Source: Caballeronia sp. SL2Y3
GTDB lineage: Bacteria; Pseudomonadota; Gammaproteobacteria; Burkholderiales; Burkholderiaceae
Direction of reading: 5' to 3'
DNA length: 64,000 bases
NCBI RefSeq assembly: GCF_022879575.1
Contig: NZ_CP084261.1
Span: forward strand, 1 to 64,000
The position numbers and the translations under genes are program-made. How positions within the stretch are numbered: the first letter of the stretch is position 1; each line of letters begins with the position of its first letter. The notes beneath the pieces are model-generated. The model saw only the letters and a list, made by a program, of their open reading frames with translations, searched no databases and was not told where the DNA came from. Of the stretch, positions 17,435-26,141 are shown in pieces.

Positions 17435-18613
17435 ATGGATTCCCCCAAGGTAGTGGTCGAAGGGCTGTGCAAGGTGTTTGGCAGCAACCCCAAACAGGCG
17501 ATCGACCTGTTGGCCGGCGGTGCGTCGAAGGAAGAAGTGTTCTCGCGTACCGGCCAGATTGTCGGCGTCCACAACGTCTCGTTCGATGTCAGGGAAGGCG
17601 AGATCTTCGTGCTCATGGGCCTCTCCGGCTCCGGCAAATCGACGCTGATTCGGCTGATCAACCGGCTCGTCGATCCAACCGCCGGCAAAGTGCTGATCGA
17701 CGGGCGCGATGTGGCCGCCGTGCCGCGCTCGGAACTCACGGCGCTGCGCCGCCGGGACATGAGCATGGTGTTCCAGTCGTTCGCGCTGATGCCGCAGCGC
17801 ACGGTGCTGTCCAACGCCGCGTTCGGGCTGGAAGTGGCGGGCGTCGGACGCAAGGAACGCGAATCGCGCGCCATGACCGTGCTCGAACAAGTGGGCCTCG
17901 CGCCGTTCGCGCAGAAGCTGCCGTCGCAGTTGTCGGGCGGCATGCAACAGCGCGTGGGCCTCGCGCGGGCGCTCGCCGTCAATCCTTCGCTGATGATCAT
18001 GGACGAAGCGTTTTCCGCGCTCGATCCACTCAAGCGCAAGGAAATGCAGAACGTGCTGCTCGACCTTCAGCGCGAGCAGCGCCGCACGATTCTCTTCGTC
18101 TCGCACGATCTCGAAGAAGCCATGCGCATCGGCACGCGCATCGCGATCATGGAAGGCGGCCGCGTGGTGCAGATCGGCACGCCGCAGGAAATCATCAAGA
18201 ATCCCGCCGATGACTACGTGCAGGCCTTCTTCGAAGGCATCGACACGAGCCGTTACCTCACGGCCGGCGATCTCATGCAGACGGACGCCGTGCCGGTCAT
18301 GAAGCATTCGCCGCAGATCGACGCATCGAGCGTCGCGAAGACGCTCAACGGCAGCGCGGAATACGCGTTCGTGCTCGACGGCGAGCGCCGCATTCGCGGC
18401 TTCGTCGGGCGCGACGCCACGGGCAACGCCGTGCCGCAAATCCATCACGTCGAATGCATTGAGCGAACCATGACGCTCGACGACGTGGTGAATCGCGTGG
18501 TCGCGAGCCCCGCGCCGCTGCCTGTGGTCGATGCAGACGGTTCGTACTGTGGTTCGGTCAACAAGACGAACGTGCTCCAGGTCTTAACGCGCCATCGAGG
18601 TTCCCATGTCTGA
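17435..18613 (+). CDS. quaternary amine (glycine betaine/choline) ABC transporter ATP-binding protein
   Basis: 392 aa ProV/OpuAA-type ATPase. Walker A GLSGSGKST at about 62-70, signature LSGGMQQR at about 167-174, Walker B LMIMDEAFSALD at about 187, then a C-terminal pair of CBS-like repeats from about 280. Such CBS tails sense ionic strength in osmoregulated members. Start set at ATG 17435 because GGAG lies 7 bp upstream; upstream in-frame ATGs at 17390 and 17429 exist. It overlaps the permease gene by 8 bp. The cognate binding protein is not adjacent but is encoded at 62434-63288. Confidence 0.9.
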   Translation: MDSPKVVVEGLCKVFGSNPKQAIDLLAGGASKEEVFSRTGQIVGVHNVSFDVREGEIFVLMGLSGSGKSTLIRLINRLVDPTAGKVLIDGRDVAAVPRSELTALRRRDMSMVFQSFALMPQRTVLSNAAFGLEVAGVGRKERESRAMTVLEQVGLAPFAQKLPSQLSGGMQQRVGLARALAVNPSLMIMDEAFSALDPLKRKEMQNVLLDLQREQRRTILFVSHDLEEAMRIGTRIAIMEGGRVVQIGTPQEIIKNPADDYVQAFFEGIDTSRYLTAGDLMQTDAVPVMKHSPQIDASSVAKTLNGSAEYAFVLDGERRIRGFVGRDATGNAVPQIHHVECIERTMTLDDVVNRVVASPAPLPVVDADGSYCGSVNKTNVLQVLTRHRGSHV

Positions 18614-19508
18614 AATCATTCCGCTCGGTAGCTGGGTCGATCACGGCGTCCACTATCTGCTCGATCACGACGCCAAAACGTTCGACTCCATCGGCAAGGT
18701 CATCGAGAGTTTCGCGGCGCTCATCGAACACGGCCTTCAGGCCATTCCGATGTGGGCGCTCATGGCGATCTTCGTCGGCATCGGCTTGTGGCGCGTCGGC
18801 TGGCGTTTCGCGGCCTTCACGCTGCTCTCGCTCCTGCTCGTCTACGCGACGGGCTTCTGGGATCAGATGGTCATCACGCTCGGTCTTACGTTGTCCTCAA
18901 CATTGATCAGCCTGTTGCTCGGCGTGCCGCTCGGCATATGGACCGCCAAGAGCAAGATGGTCGAAATGGTCGTGCGCCCCGTGCTCGACCTCATGCAGAC
19001 CATGCCTGCCTTCGTGTATCTGATTCCGGCCGCGATGCTGTTCGGCCTCGGCCGCGTGCCCGGCATTCTGTCGACTGTGATCTTCGCGATGCCGCCCGCA
19101 GTGCGTCTCACGTCGCTCGGCATCAAGCATGTGAATCGCGAGATCGTGGAAGCGGGGCAAGCGTTCGGCTGCACGCCGTGGCAACTGCTCTACAAGGTGC
19201 AGATCCCGAACGCGCTGCCGTCCATCATGACCGGCGTGAACCAGACCATCATGATGGCGCTGTCGATGGTCATCATCGCGTCGATGGTCGGCGCGGGCGG
19301 CCTCGGCAACGACGTGCTAGCCAGCATTCAGCGGCTGGATATCGGTCTGGGCTTCGAGAGCGGCTTGTCGGTGGTGCTGCTCGCGATCATTCTCGATCGC
19401 ATCACGGAGAGCTTCGGACGCTCGCCCGGCATGGCTCGCGCGCCGCTTTTCTCGGGCTTCAAGTCCGTGATGCGCGTGCGCCGCGCGCCGGCCGCGCAAC
19501 AAGGTTGA
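18606..19508 (+). CDS. glycine betaine ABC transporter permease (ProW-like)
   Basis: 300 aa inner-membrane permease of the BPD_transp_1 family with about six to seven helices. The conserved EAA loop is VEAGQAFGCTPWQLLYKVQIPNALP (split between residues ~180 and 204). Translationally coupled to the ATPase by an 8-bp overlap and followed after 7 bp by a GlxA-type regulator, so the three probably form one operon. Confidence 0.9.
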   Translation: MSEIIPLGSWVDHGVHYLLDHDAKTFDSIGKVIESFAALIEHGLQAIPMWALMAIFVGIGLWRVGWRFAAFTLLSLLLVYATGFWDQMVITLGLTLSSTLISLLLGVPLGIWTAKSKMVEMVVRPVLDLMQTMPAFVYLIPAAMLFGLGRVPGILSTVIFAMPPAVRLTSLGIKHVNREIVEAGQAFGCTPWQLLYKVQIPNALPSIMTGVNQTIMMALSMVIIASMVGAGGLGNDVLASIQRLDIGLGFESGLSVVLLAIILDRITESFGRSPGMARAPLFSGFKSVMRVRRAPAAQQG

Positions 19509-19515
19509 TGCGCCC

Positions 19516-20508
19516 ATGAAGCGCGATGCGATCGCCTCCGCAGCCGCCGATTCGCCGCTCGCCCATCTCGCGCACTTCGGCTTTCTGACGCTGCCGAACT
19601 TCTCGATGATCGCGTTCACGAGCGCGGTCGAAGTGCTGCGCATGGCGAACTACATCGGCCGCACCGAGCACTACAGATGGTCGGTCATCACGCCGGACGG
19701 CGAGCCGGCGCGCGCGAGCAACGGCATGACGGTCAAGCCCGCGACGACGCTCGACGAAGCAGGCATGCCCGACGTGCTGATCGTGTGCGGCGGCTGGCAC
19801 GTCGCCGATTATGTCGACGACACGGTGATCGCGCTGTTGCAGCGCGTGCATGAGGCGGGCGTGCCGCTTGGCGGCATCTGCACCGGGCCGTATGCGCTTC
19901 TGGCGGCCAAGCTGCTGGACGGCTACCGTTGCACGCTGCACTGGGAAGACATGTCGCCGGTCAACAAGCGCTTCCCGCACGTGCGCTTTGCCGACGAGCT
20001 ATTCGTGATCGATCGTGACCGCGTGACCTGCACGGGCGGCACCGCGCCGCTCGACCTCATGCTCAATCTCGTGAGTCTGCGGCTCGGGCAGGCGCATGCG
20101 GCGCAAGTGTCGGAGCAGTTCATCGTCGAGCGCATACGCGGGTCGACCGACTATCAGCACATTCCGGTCGATGCGCGCGTCGGCTTCACGCGGGCGGAAC
20201 TGGTGGAAGTCGTGCGGCTGATGGAAGCGAATATCGAAGAGCCGCTTTCACTCGACGAACTCGCGCGGCTCGTGCATCTTTCGCAGCGGCATCTTCAGCG
20301 CATGTTCAAGATGTTCCTCAGCGTGTCGCCGACGCACTACTACCTGACGTTGCGCCTGCGACGCGCCCGCGATCTGTTGCGCAACACGGATGCATCGATT
20401 GCGCGCGTGACGAGCATCTGCGGTTTCCATTCGCCTTGCCATTTCAGCAAGGCGTATCGCGCGCAATTCGGCCATGCGCCGAGCGCGGAGCGGCGTCTTT
20501 CCGCTTGA
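19516..20508 (+). CDS. GlxA/GbdR-type AraC-family regulator (transporter-linked)
   Basis: 330 aa. N-terminal DJ-1/PfpI-like domain (LTLPNFSMIAFTSAVEVLRMANYI; ICTGPYALL nucleophile elbow) followed by a C-terminal AraC double helix-turn-helix (SLDELARLVHLSQRHLQRMF; GFHSPCHFSKAYRAQFG). This layout and the near-identical N-terminal motif are those of GbdR-like regulators of choline, betaine and carnitine catabolism. Being downstream of a betaine ABC transporter supports a quaternary-amine ligand. It is similar along its length to the regulator at 49536-50531. Confidence 0.86.
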   Translation: MKRDAIASAAADSPLAHLAHFGFLTLPNFSMIAFTSAVEVLRMANYIGRTEHYRWSVITPDGEPARASNGMTVKPATTLDEAGMPDVLIVCGGWHVADYVDDTVIALLQRVHEAGVPLGGICTGPYALLAAKLLDGYRCTLHWEDMSPVNKRFPHVRFADELFVIDRDRVTCTGGTAPLDLMLNLVSLRLGQAHAAQVSEQFIVERIRGSTDYQHIPVDARVGFTRAELVEVVRLMEANIEEPLSLDELARLVHLSQRHLQRMFKMFLSVSPTHYYLTLRLRRARDLLRNTDASIARVTSICGFHSPCHFSKAYRAQFGHAPSAERRLSA

Positions 20509-20547
20509 CGCCGCCGTCGCGCGTCGCAACATTAAGCTAGCTCACGA

Positions 20548-21312
20548 TCACGTTCGATAATCCGTCTTGCCGCCTTCGATCATGCGCAACGCGGCCTGCC
20601 ATTGCAGCGCGGTGATGCTTTCCATGCTGTCGCTGCGATACTGCGCGGCGGTCGTTTCGCATACTTCGGGCGAAGGTAGATTCAGCTCGCCGCCGCCCGC
20701 GAGCGCGCGCAGCTGAATCTCGCAGGCCCGCTCCAGAAAATAGATCTCCTGAAACGCAGCGGGAATCGAACGGCCGCATGCAAGCAGTCCGTGATTGCGC
20801 AGGATCATCGCGTTATGCGGGCCGAGATCGTTGACGAGACGATCTCGCTCGGCGAGATCCAGCGCGATGCCTTCGTAGTCGTGATAGCTGATCTGCCCGT
20901 AGTACTTCAGCGCATGCTGGCTGATGGGCAAGAGCCCCCGCTTCTGCGCGGAAACCGCCGCGCCCGCCGGCGTATGCGTATGCACGACGCAGACCACGTC
21001 CAGCCGCGCCATGTGAATGGCCGAGTGAATGGTGAAGCCCGCCGGATTCACGCGACACCGCTCGGGATGCTCGGCCGCGTTCGCATCGACCGGGCGGCCT
21101 TCGCTGTCGATGCGCACGAGGTCCGACGCGCGCATTTCGTCGAAGAGCACGCCGTATCGATTGATGAGGAAGTGATGCTCCGGCCCCGGCACGCGCGCAC
21201 TGATGTGCGTGAAGATCATGTCGGTCCAGCGAAAATGCGCGATCACGCGATACAGCGCCGCCAGGTCGCAGCGTAGCGCCCACTCTTGCTCCGAATAGCC
21301 GTGAGTCTCCAT
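20548..21312 (-). CDS. class II aldolase/adducin-family protein
   Basis: 254 aa. Zinc-site motif CVVHTHTPAG near 108-117 plus a third His in LRNHGLLACG near 170, typical of fuculose-phosphate aldolase-like proteins. GAAGGAG precedes the ATG. Members of this subgroup lacking the phosphate-binding residues are often decarboxylases or aldolases of unknown substrate. The divergent regulator at 19516 and the codirectional GlxA protein upstream (21337-22422) hint at an amine or amino-acid-derived substrate, but this is not provable here. Confidence 0.83.
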   Translation of the reverse strand: METHGYSEQEWALRCDLAALYRVIAHFRWTDMIFTHISARVPGPEHHFLINRYGVLFDEMRASDLVRIDSEGRPVDANAAEHPERCRVNPAGFTIHSAIHMARLDVVCVVHTHTPAGAAVSAQKRGLLPISQHALKYYGQISYHDYEGIALDLAERDRLVNDLGPHNAMILRNHGLLACGRSIPAAFQEIYFLERACEIQLRALAGGGELNLPSPEVCETTAAQYRSDSMESITALQWQAALRMIEGGKTDYRT

Positions 21313-21336
21313 GCCAGTCTCCTTCGTTGGAATTGG

Positions 21337-22422
21337 TCAGATGGCCTGCGCGCGGCCGGGAAACGTCTCGTCGTAGTCCATTGCGTGATGCACTTCCTCG
21401 GTATCTGCGCCGCGCTGCTCGCGATACATGATCGGCGGCAGACCGAACTGCTTGCGAAATTCGCGGCCGAGATGCGATGCATCCGAGAAACCGCAGCTCG
21501 ACGCAATATCGGCCACCGTCTTGTCGGAACTCGTCAGCAGCCACGCGGCCGTGCGCAGCCGCACCTGCTTGGCGTACGCCTGCGGCGCCTTGCCTGTCTC
21601 GGCCTTGAAGAGGCGTTCGAGTTGCCGCGTCGACATATCCAGCTTGTGCGCGAGTTCATCGAGCGTGAGCGAGCGGCCGACGTGCTGCTCCATCAGAAGA
21701 ATCGCGCGCTTGACCTTCGGATGCGTGGCGGGCGCGAGGCCCGGCGGATGCGGCTGCGGCGCATTGCCTTTCTGCATGTCGTCGACGAGCAGAATCCGCA
21801 GCGCCTTTTGCACCGTCGCGGTCTCGAAGTGCCGCAGCAAAATGGCGGCGGCCACGTCGATGGAAGCCCGCCCGCCCGAGCACGTGATGCGCCTTCTGTC
21901 GATCACGAACAGCCGGTCCGCGACGAGCAGTTGCTCGTCGGCTTGCGGGAAACGTTCGACGAAGTCCCAGTAGTGAAACCAGCTCACGCAGACGCGATGG
22001 CCGTCGAGCACGCCCGCGCGCATCAGCGTGAAAACGCCCGTGCACATGCCTACGATGGTCGCGTCGCGGGCGGCGGCGCGGCGAATGAACTGCAGCGTGG
22101 CATCGCTCGCGGAAGGTCCCGAATGCAGCAGGCCGCCGACGACGACCACGTAGTCGAACGGTTCGGCCTGCTCGTAGGTTTCCCACGGCGTGATCTGGAT
22201 GCCGCAACTCGCGCGCACGGGCGCGAGCGTTTCGCCGATCACGCTCCACGAGCAGCGCACCGGGCGGCTGAAGTCGCCTTCGTCAGCGGAAAGACGCAGC
22301 AGATCGACGAAGCCGGAGAACGCGGTCAGCGTGAAGTTAGGCAACAGCACGATGCCGAAGCGGATGCGCGATTTCGATTGGCCGTCGATGGAAAGCGGCG
22401 GAAGGGATTCTGCGGGATTCAT
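21337..22422 (-). CDS. GlxA-family AraC-type transcriptional regulator
   Basis: 361 aa from ATG 22422 (MNPAESLPP). DJ-1/PfpI-like N-terminal domain (IVLLPNFTLTAFSGFVDLLRL; GMCTGVFTLMRAG) and C-terminal AraC domain (TLDELAHKLDMSTRQLERLF; GFSDASHLGREFRKQFG). It lies 24 bp upstream of the class II aldolase gene on the same strand, so the two are probably co-transcribed. Effector unknown; the family frequently senses quaternary amines or amino acids. Confidence 0.87.
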   Translation of the reverse strand: MNPAESLPPLSIDGQSKSRIRFGIVLLPNFTLTAFSGFVDLLRLSADEGDFSRPVRCSWSVIGETLAPVRASCGIQITPWETYEQAEPFDYVVVVGGLLHSGPSASDATLQFIRRAAARDATIVGMCTGVFTLMRAGVLDGHRVCVSWFHYWDFVERFPQADEQLLVADRLFVIDRRRITCSGGRASIDVAAAILLRHFETATVQKALRILLVDDMQKGNAPQPHPPGLAPATHPKVKRAILLMEQHVGRSLTLDELAHKLDMSTRQLERLFKAETGKAPQAYAKQVRLRTAAWLLTSSDKTVADIASSCGFSDASHLGREFRKQFGLPPIMYREQRGADTEEVHHAMDYDETFPGRAQAI

Positions 22423-22540
22423 GCGCGTGCGGTGCGGCGGCTCTGGGGTATGCGGCGAGCATAACACCGGGCGCGCGCAACGGGCGCATCGTCAGAAAGG
22501 AAGGAAACGCCGCGCAGAACGCGCGGCGTGAAGCGATGAA

Positions 22541-22855
22541 TCAGGCGCCGAGAACAGCGAATGCCCAGGCGAACACGCCGCCGATCAGCGCGCCCGTCGA
22601 ACGGCCGAGCAGGCTTGCTACGGTGTAATCGCCCCAACGCTGCTCGACCTCGGCTTTCAAGACGCCGAAGTAGCGCAATACCGGATCGATCGAGCAGACG
22701 AGCATCAGCGCGGCCCACAAAGGCGCTTCGCGAGTGAGCACGTGTTCGGGAGCCAGAACGCCTGTGGCCTGAAGCGCGCCGACGACGCCGACGCCGACAA
22801 GAAACGCAAACACCCAGGACTTGAAGAACTGATCGGGAAGAGCGTGACTTTCCAT
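22541..22855 (-). CDS. small hydrophobic membrane protein, unknown function
   Basis: 104 aa from ATG 22855 (MESHALPDQF). Three hydrophobic stretches: FAFLVGVGVVGALQATGVL, PLWAALMLVCSIDPVLRY, and the C-terminal LIGGVFAWAFAVLGA. No family recognised. It stands alone, divergent from sdaA. Confidence 0.6.
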   Translation of the reverse strand: MESHALPDQFFKSWVFAFLVGVGVVGALQATGVLAPEHVLTREAPLWAALMLVCSIDPVLRYFGVLKAEVEQRWGDYTVASLLGRSTGALIGGVFAWAFAVLGA

Positions 22856-23163
22856 TGCTGCAAACGGGATGAACGGGGGACTGGAAGACGAGAGACGCAT
22901 TCGCGCGGGCTCTCACGGACCTAGGGAATATACCGAGGCGGATTTGTTTAGCCGTTCGGAGCAATCTCAAAAATGCCCCGGTTTGCAACGAAACTGCGCA
23001 AGAACGCGCTGCGGCCTGCGCGCTCTGGTAAGCGCTGACGCCGCCATCCCATTTCCATGCCGTTTTTGTTCTATCTGCCGGAATTGCGGTTTGGTGCAAT
23101 GAGGCCATGTCGAACGCGCTCGCTCATTCGAACGACGCGAACCGCCCACCTTGAGGCCACGCC
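22856..23163. other. divergent intergenic region before sdaA
   Basis: 308 bp without a convincing gene. It must hold the promoters of the small membrane protein (leftward) and of sdaA-soxBDAG-folB (rightward). A single TGTCG half-site occurs near 23106; I see no clear second half-site, hairpin or RNA gene. Confidence 0.5.
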
Positions 23164-24558
23164 ATGAATGTCAGCGTTTTCGATCTGTTCAAGATCGGCA
23201 TCGGACCTTCCAGCTCGCATACCGTCGGGCCGATGATCGCGGCGTGCCGCTTCGCGTCGCATATCGAGGACGCAAACCTGCTCGGCTTCGTCACCCGCGT
23301 GCGCGCCGAGTTGTTCGGTTCGCTCGGCGCAACGGGCAAGGGCCACGGCACCGACAAGGCCGTGCTGCTCGGACTCGAAGGCAATCTTCCCGATCTGATC
23401 GATCCGGACGCGATCGCGCCGCGCCTCGCCGACATTCGCGCGACCAAGCGCCTGAACTTGCTCGGCAAGCGCGCCATCGTGTTCGACGAGCGCGAGAACA
23501 TCGGCTTCTATCGCAAGTTGATGCCGGGCGCGGCGGGATCGAGCATGGTGCATCCGAACGGCATGCGCTTTCAGGCGTTCGATGAAAACGGTCAACTGCT
23601 CGTCGAGAAGGAGTATTACTCAGTCGGCGGCGGGTTCGTCACGAACCGCGAAGGCGAGCGCGTCAACGGCGTGCGCGCCGGCGCGAGCGTGCCGTATCCG
23701 TTTCGCACGGGCGACGATCTCATGCGTATCTGCCGGGAGACAGGTCTGTCTATCGCCGATGTCGCGATGAAAAACGAATGCGCGAATCGCAGCGAACACG
23801 AAGTGCGCGAGGGCATGCTGGCCGTGTGGCGCGTGATGGCCGCGTGCGTCGAGCGCGGCTGCAAGGAGCGCGGCGATCTGCCGGGACCGATGCAGGTCAA
23901 GCGGCGCGCCGCGGACCTGTGCGCGCAACTGCGCTCGCGTTCCGAGGAATCTCTGCGCGATCCGCTCTCGATGCTCGACTGGGTGAATCTCTACGCGATG
24001 GCCGTCAACGAAGAAAACGCTTCGGGCGGACGCGTGGTCACTGCGCCGACCAACGGCGCGGCGGGCGTGATTCCCGCCGTGCTGCACTACTACGTGAAGT
24101 TCATGCACGGCGCGAACGACGAAGGCATCGTGCGCTTTCTTCTGACGGCGGCAGCCATCGGCATCATTTACAAGGAGACGGCTTCGATCTCCGGCGCGGA
24201 AGTGGGCTGTCAGGGCGAAGTGGGCGTCGCGTGCTCGATGGCCGCCGCCGCGCTCGCAGCCGTGATGGGCGGCACGCCCGCGCAAGTGGAAAACGCCGCT
24301 GAAATAGGCATGGAACACAACCTCGGCATGACGTGCGATCCCGTCGGCGGCCTCGTGCAGATTCCGTGCATAGAACGCAATGCGATGGGCGCGATCAAGG
24401 CGATCAACGCCGCGCGCATGGCGATGAAGGGCGACGGCCAGCATTACGTCTCGCTCGATTCGGTCATCAAGACCATGCGCGAAACAGGCGCGGACATGAA
24501 GACGAAATACAAGGAGACGTCGCGCGGCGGGCTGGCCGTGAACGTCATCGAGTGCTGA
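23164..24558 (+). CDS. sdaA: L-serine ammonia-lyase (iron-sulfur type)
   Basis: 464 aa, full length for the fused alpha/beta single-chain enzyme. N-terminal [32 protein letters not shown], and the cluster-ligand region [12 protein letters not shown] are all present. Converts L-serine to pyruvate and ammonia using a [4Fe-4S] cluster. Followed by soxBDAG on the same strand after a 25-bp gap, so it forms the last carbon step of glycine betaine breakdown: sarcosine to glycine to serine to pyruvate. Confidence 0.95.
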   Translation: MNVSVFDLFKIGIGPSSSHTVGPMIAACRFASHIEDANLLGFVTRVRAELFGSLGATGKGHGTDKAVLLGLEGNLPDLIDPDAIAPRLADIRATKRLNLLGKRAIVFDERENIGFYRKLMPGAAGSSMVHPNGMRFQAFDENGQLLVEKEYYSVGGGFVTNREGERVNGVRAGASVPYPFRTGDDLMRICRETGLSIADVAMKNECANRSEHEVREGMLAVWRVMAACVERGCKERGDLPGPMQVKRRAADLCAQLRSRSEESLRDPLSMLDWVNLYAMAVNEENASGGRVVTAPTNGAAGVIPAVLHYYVKFMHGANDEGIVRFLLTAAAIGIIYKETASISGAEVGCQGEVGVACSMAAAALAAVMGGTPAQVENAAEIGMEHNLGMTCDPVGGLVQIPCIERNAMGAIKAINAARMAMKGDGQHYVSLDSVIKTMRETGADMKTKYKETSRGGLAVNVIEC

Positions 24559-24583
24559 AACACCGCTACGAAGGAAGAAACAC

Positions 24584-25828
24584 ATGAGCCGCTATTCGAT
24601 ATTCAGCCTGCTGCGCAACGGCATGTCGTATCACGAGAACTGGGAGCGCCAATGGCGCAGCCCGGAGCCCAAGCGCGAATACGACGTGGTGATCGTCGGC
24701 GGCGGCGGGCACGGCCTCGCGACGGCCTACTATCTCGCGAAAGAGCACGGCATCAAGAACGTCGCGATTCTGGAGAAGGGCTGGATCGGCGGCGGCAATA
24801 CCGCGCGCAATACGACCATCGTCCGTTCCAACTATTTGTGGGACGAATCCGCCGCGCTGTACGAGAAGGCGATGAAGCTGTGGGAAGGTCTTTCGCAAGA
24901 CCTCAACTACAACGTGATGTTCAGCCAGCGCGGCGTGATGAACCTCGCGCACACGCTGCAAGACGTGCGCGATACCGAACGCCGCGTGAATGCCAACCGG
25001 CTCAATGGCGTCGATGCCGAGTTTCTCACGCCCGCGCAGATCAAGGAGATCGAGCCGACCATCAACCTCAACAGCCGTTATCCGGTGCTGGGCGCGTCGA
25101 TACAGCGACGCGGCGGCGTCGCGCGTCACGATGCGGTGGCCTGGGGCTTCGCGCGCGGCGCGGATCAGGCGGGCGTGGACATCATCCAGAACTGTCAGGT
25201 GGTGGGCATTCGCCGCGAGGGTAACCGCGTGACCGGCGTCGATACCACCAAAGGCCATATCAAGGCGAAGAAAGTTGCGATCGTCGCGGCCGGCAACACG
25301 ACGACGCTCGCGGACATGGCGGGCGTGCGCCTGCCGCTCGAAAGCCATCCGTTGCAGGCGCTCGTGTCCGAGCCGATCAAGCCGGTGGTCAACACAGTGG
25401 TCATGTCGAACGCGGTGCACGCGTACATCAGCCAGTCCGACAAGGGCGATCTCGTGATCGGCGCGGGCGTCGATCAGTACACGGGCTTCGGGCAGCGCGG
25501 CAGCTTCCAGATCATCGAAGGCACGCTGGAAGCGATCGTCGAGATGTTCCCCGTGTTCTCGCGCGTGCGCATGAACCGCCAGTGGGGCGGCATCGTCGAT
25601 GTTTCGCCGGACGCATGCCCGATCATCAGCAAGACCGACGTCAAGGGCCTCTACTTCAATTGCGGCTGGGGCACGGGCGGCTTCAAGGCGACGCCGGGTT
25701 CCGGCTGGGCGTACGCGCACACCATCGCGAAAGACGAGCCGCATCCGCTGAATGCGCCGTTCTCGCTCGACCGCTTCTACACCGGCCATCTGATTGACGA
25801 ACACGGCGCGGCTGCCGTGGCGCACTGA
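24584..25828 (+). CDS. soxB: sarcosine oxidase subunit beta
   Basis: 414 aa FAD-dependent subunit of heterotetrameric sarcosine oxidase. FAD-binding [18 protein letters not shown] lies near 38; the motif [17 protein letters not shown] follows, and the C-terminal [14 protein letters not shown] is conserved. AAGGAAG precedes the ATG. It carries the covalent flavin and the amine-oxidising site. Gene order B-D-A-G is the standard one. Confidence 0.96.
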   Translation: MSRYSIFSLLRNGMSYHENWERQWRSPEPKREYDVVIVGGGGHGLATAYYLAKEHGIKNVAILEKGWIGGGNTARNTTIVRSNYLWDESAALYEKAMKLWEGLSQDLNYNVMFSQRGVMNLAHTLQDVRDTERRVNANRLNGVDAEFLTPAQIKEIEPTINLNSRYPVLGASIQRRGGVARHDAVAWGFARGADQAGVDIIQNCQVVGIRREGNRVTGVDTTKGHIKAKKVAIVAAGNTTTLADMAGVRLPLESHPLQALVSEPIKPVVNTVVMSNAVHAYISQSDKGDLVIGAGVDQYTGFGQRGSFQIIEGTLEAIVEMFPVFSRVRMNRQWGGIVDVSPDACPIISKTDVKGLYFNCGWGTGGFKATPGSGWAYAHTIAKDEPHPLNAPFSLDRFYTGHLIDEHGAAAVAH

Positions 25829-25841
25829 AGGAGTACTGAAC

Positions 25842-26141
25842 ATGTTGCTGATCGAATGCCCCTGGTGCGGGCCGCGCGCCGAAAGCGAATTTTCCTGCGG
25901 CGGCGAAGCGGACATTGCGCGCCCGCTGGAAACGGAAAAGCTCACCGACAAGGAATGGGGCGATTACCTCTTCATGCGCAAGAACCCGCGCGGCGTGCAT
26001 CGCGAGCAATGGATGCACGCGCAAGGCTGCCGCCGCTGGTTCAAGGCGCAGCGTGACACGGTGAGCTACGAGATTCAGGGCTACGAGACGTTCGACCGTC
26101 CGCTGGCTGTGATGGACAACAAGGAGGGAGCGTCGAAATGA
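25842..26141 (+). CDS. soxD: sarcosine oxidase subunit delta
   Basis: 99 aa. Zinc-binding Cys pattern at the N-terminus (CPWCGPR, SCGG) and H/C residues later (WMHAQGCRRWF). Start at ATG 25842; the 3' end overlaps soxA by 4 bp (ATGA). Small structural subunit of the tetramer. Confidence 0.95.
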   Translation: MLLIECPWCGPRAESEFSCGGEADIARPLETEKLTDKEWGDYLFMRKNPRGVHREQWMHAQGCRRWFKAQRDTVSYEIQGYETFDRPLAVMDNKEGASK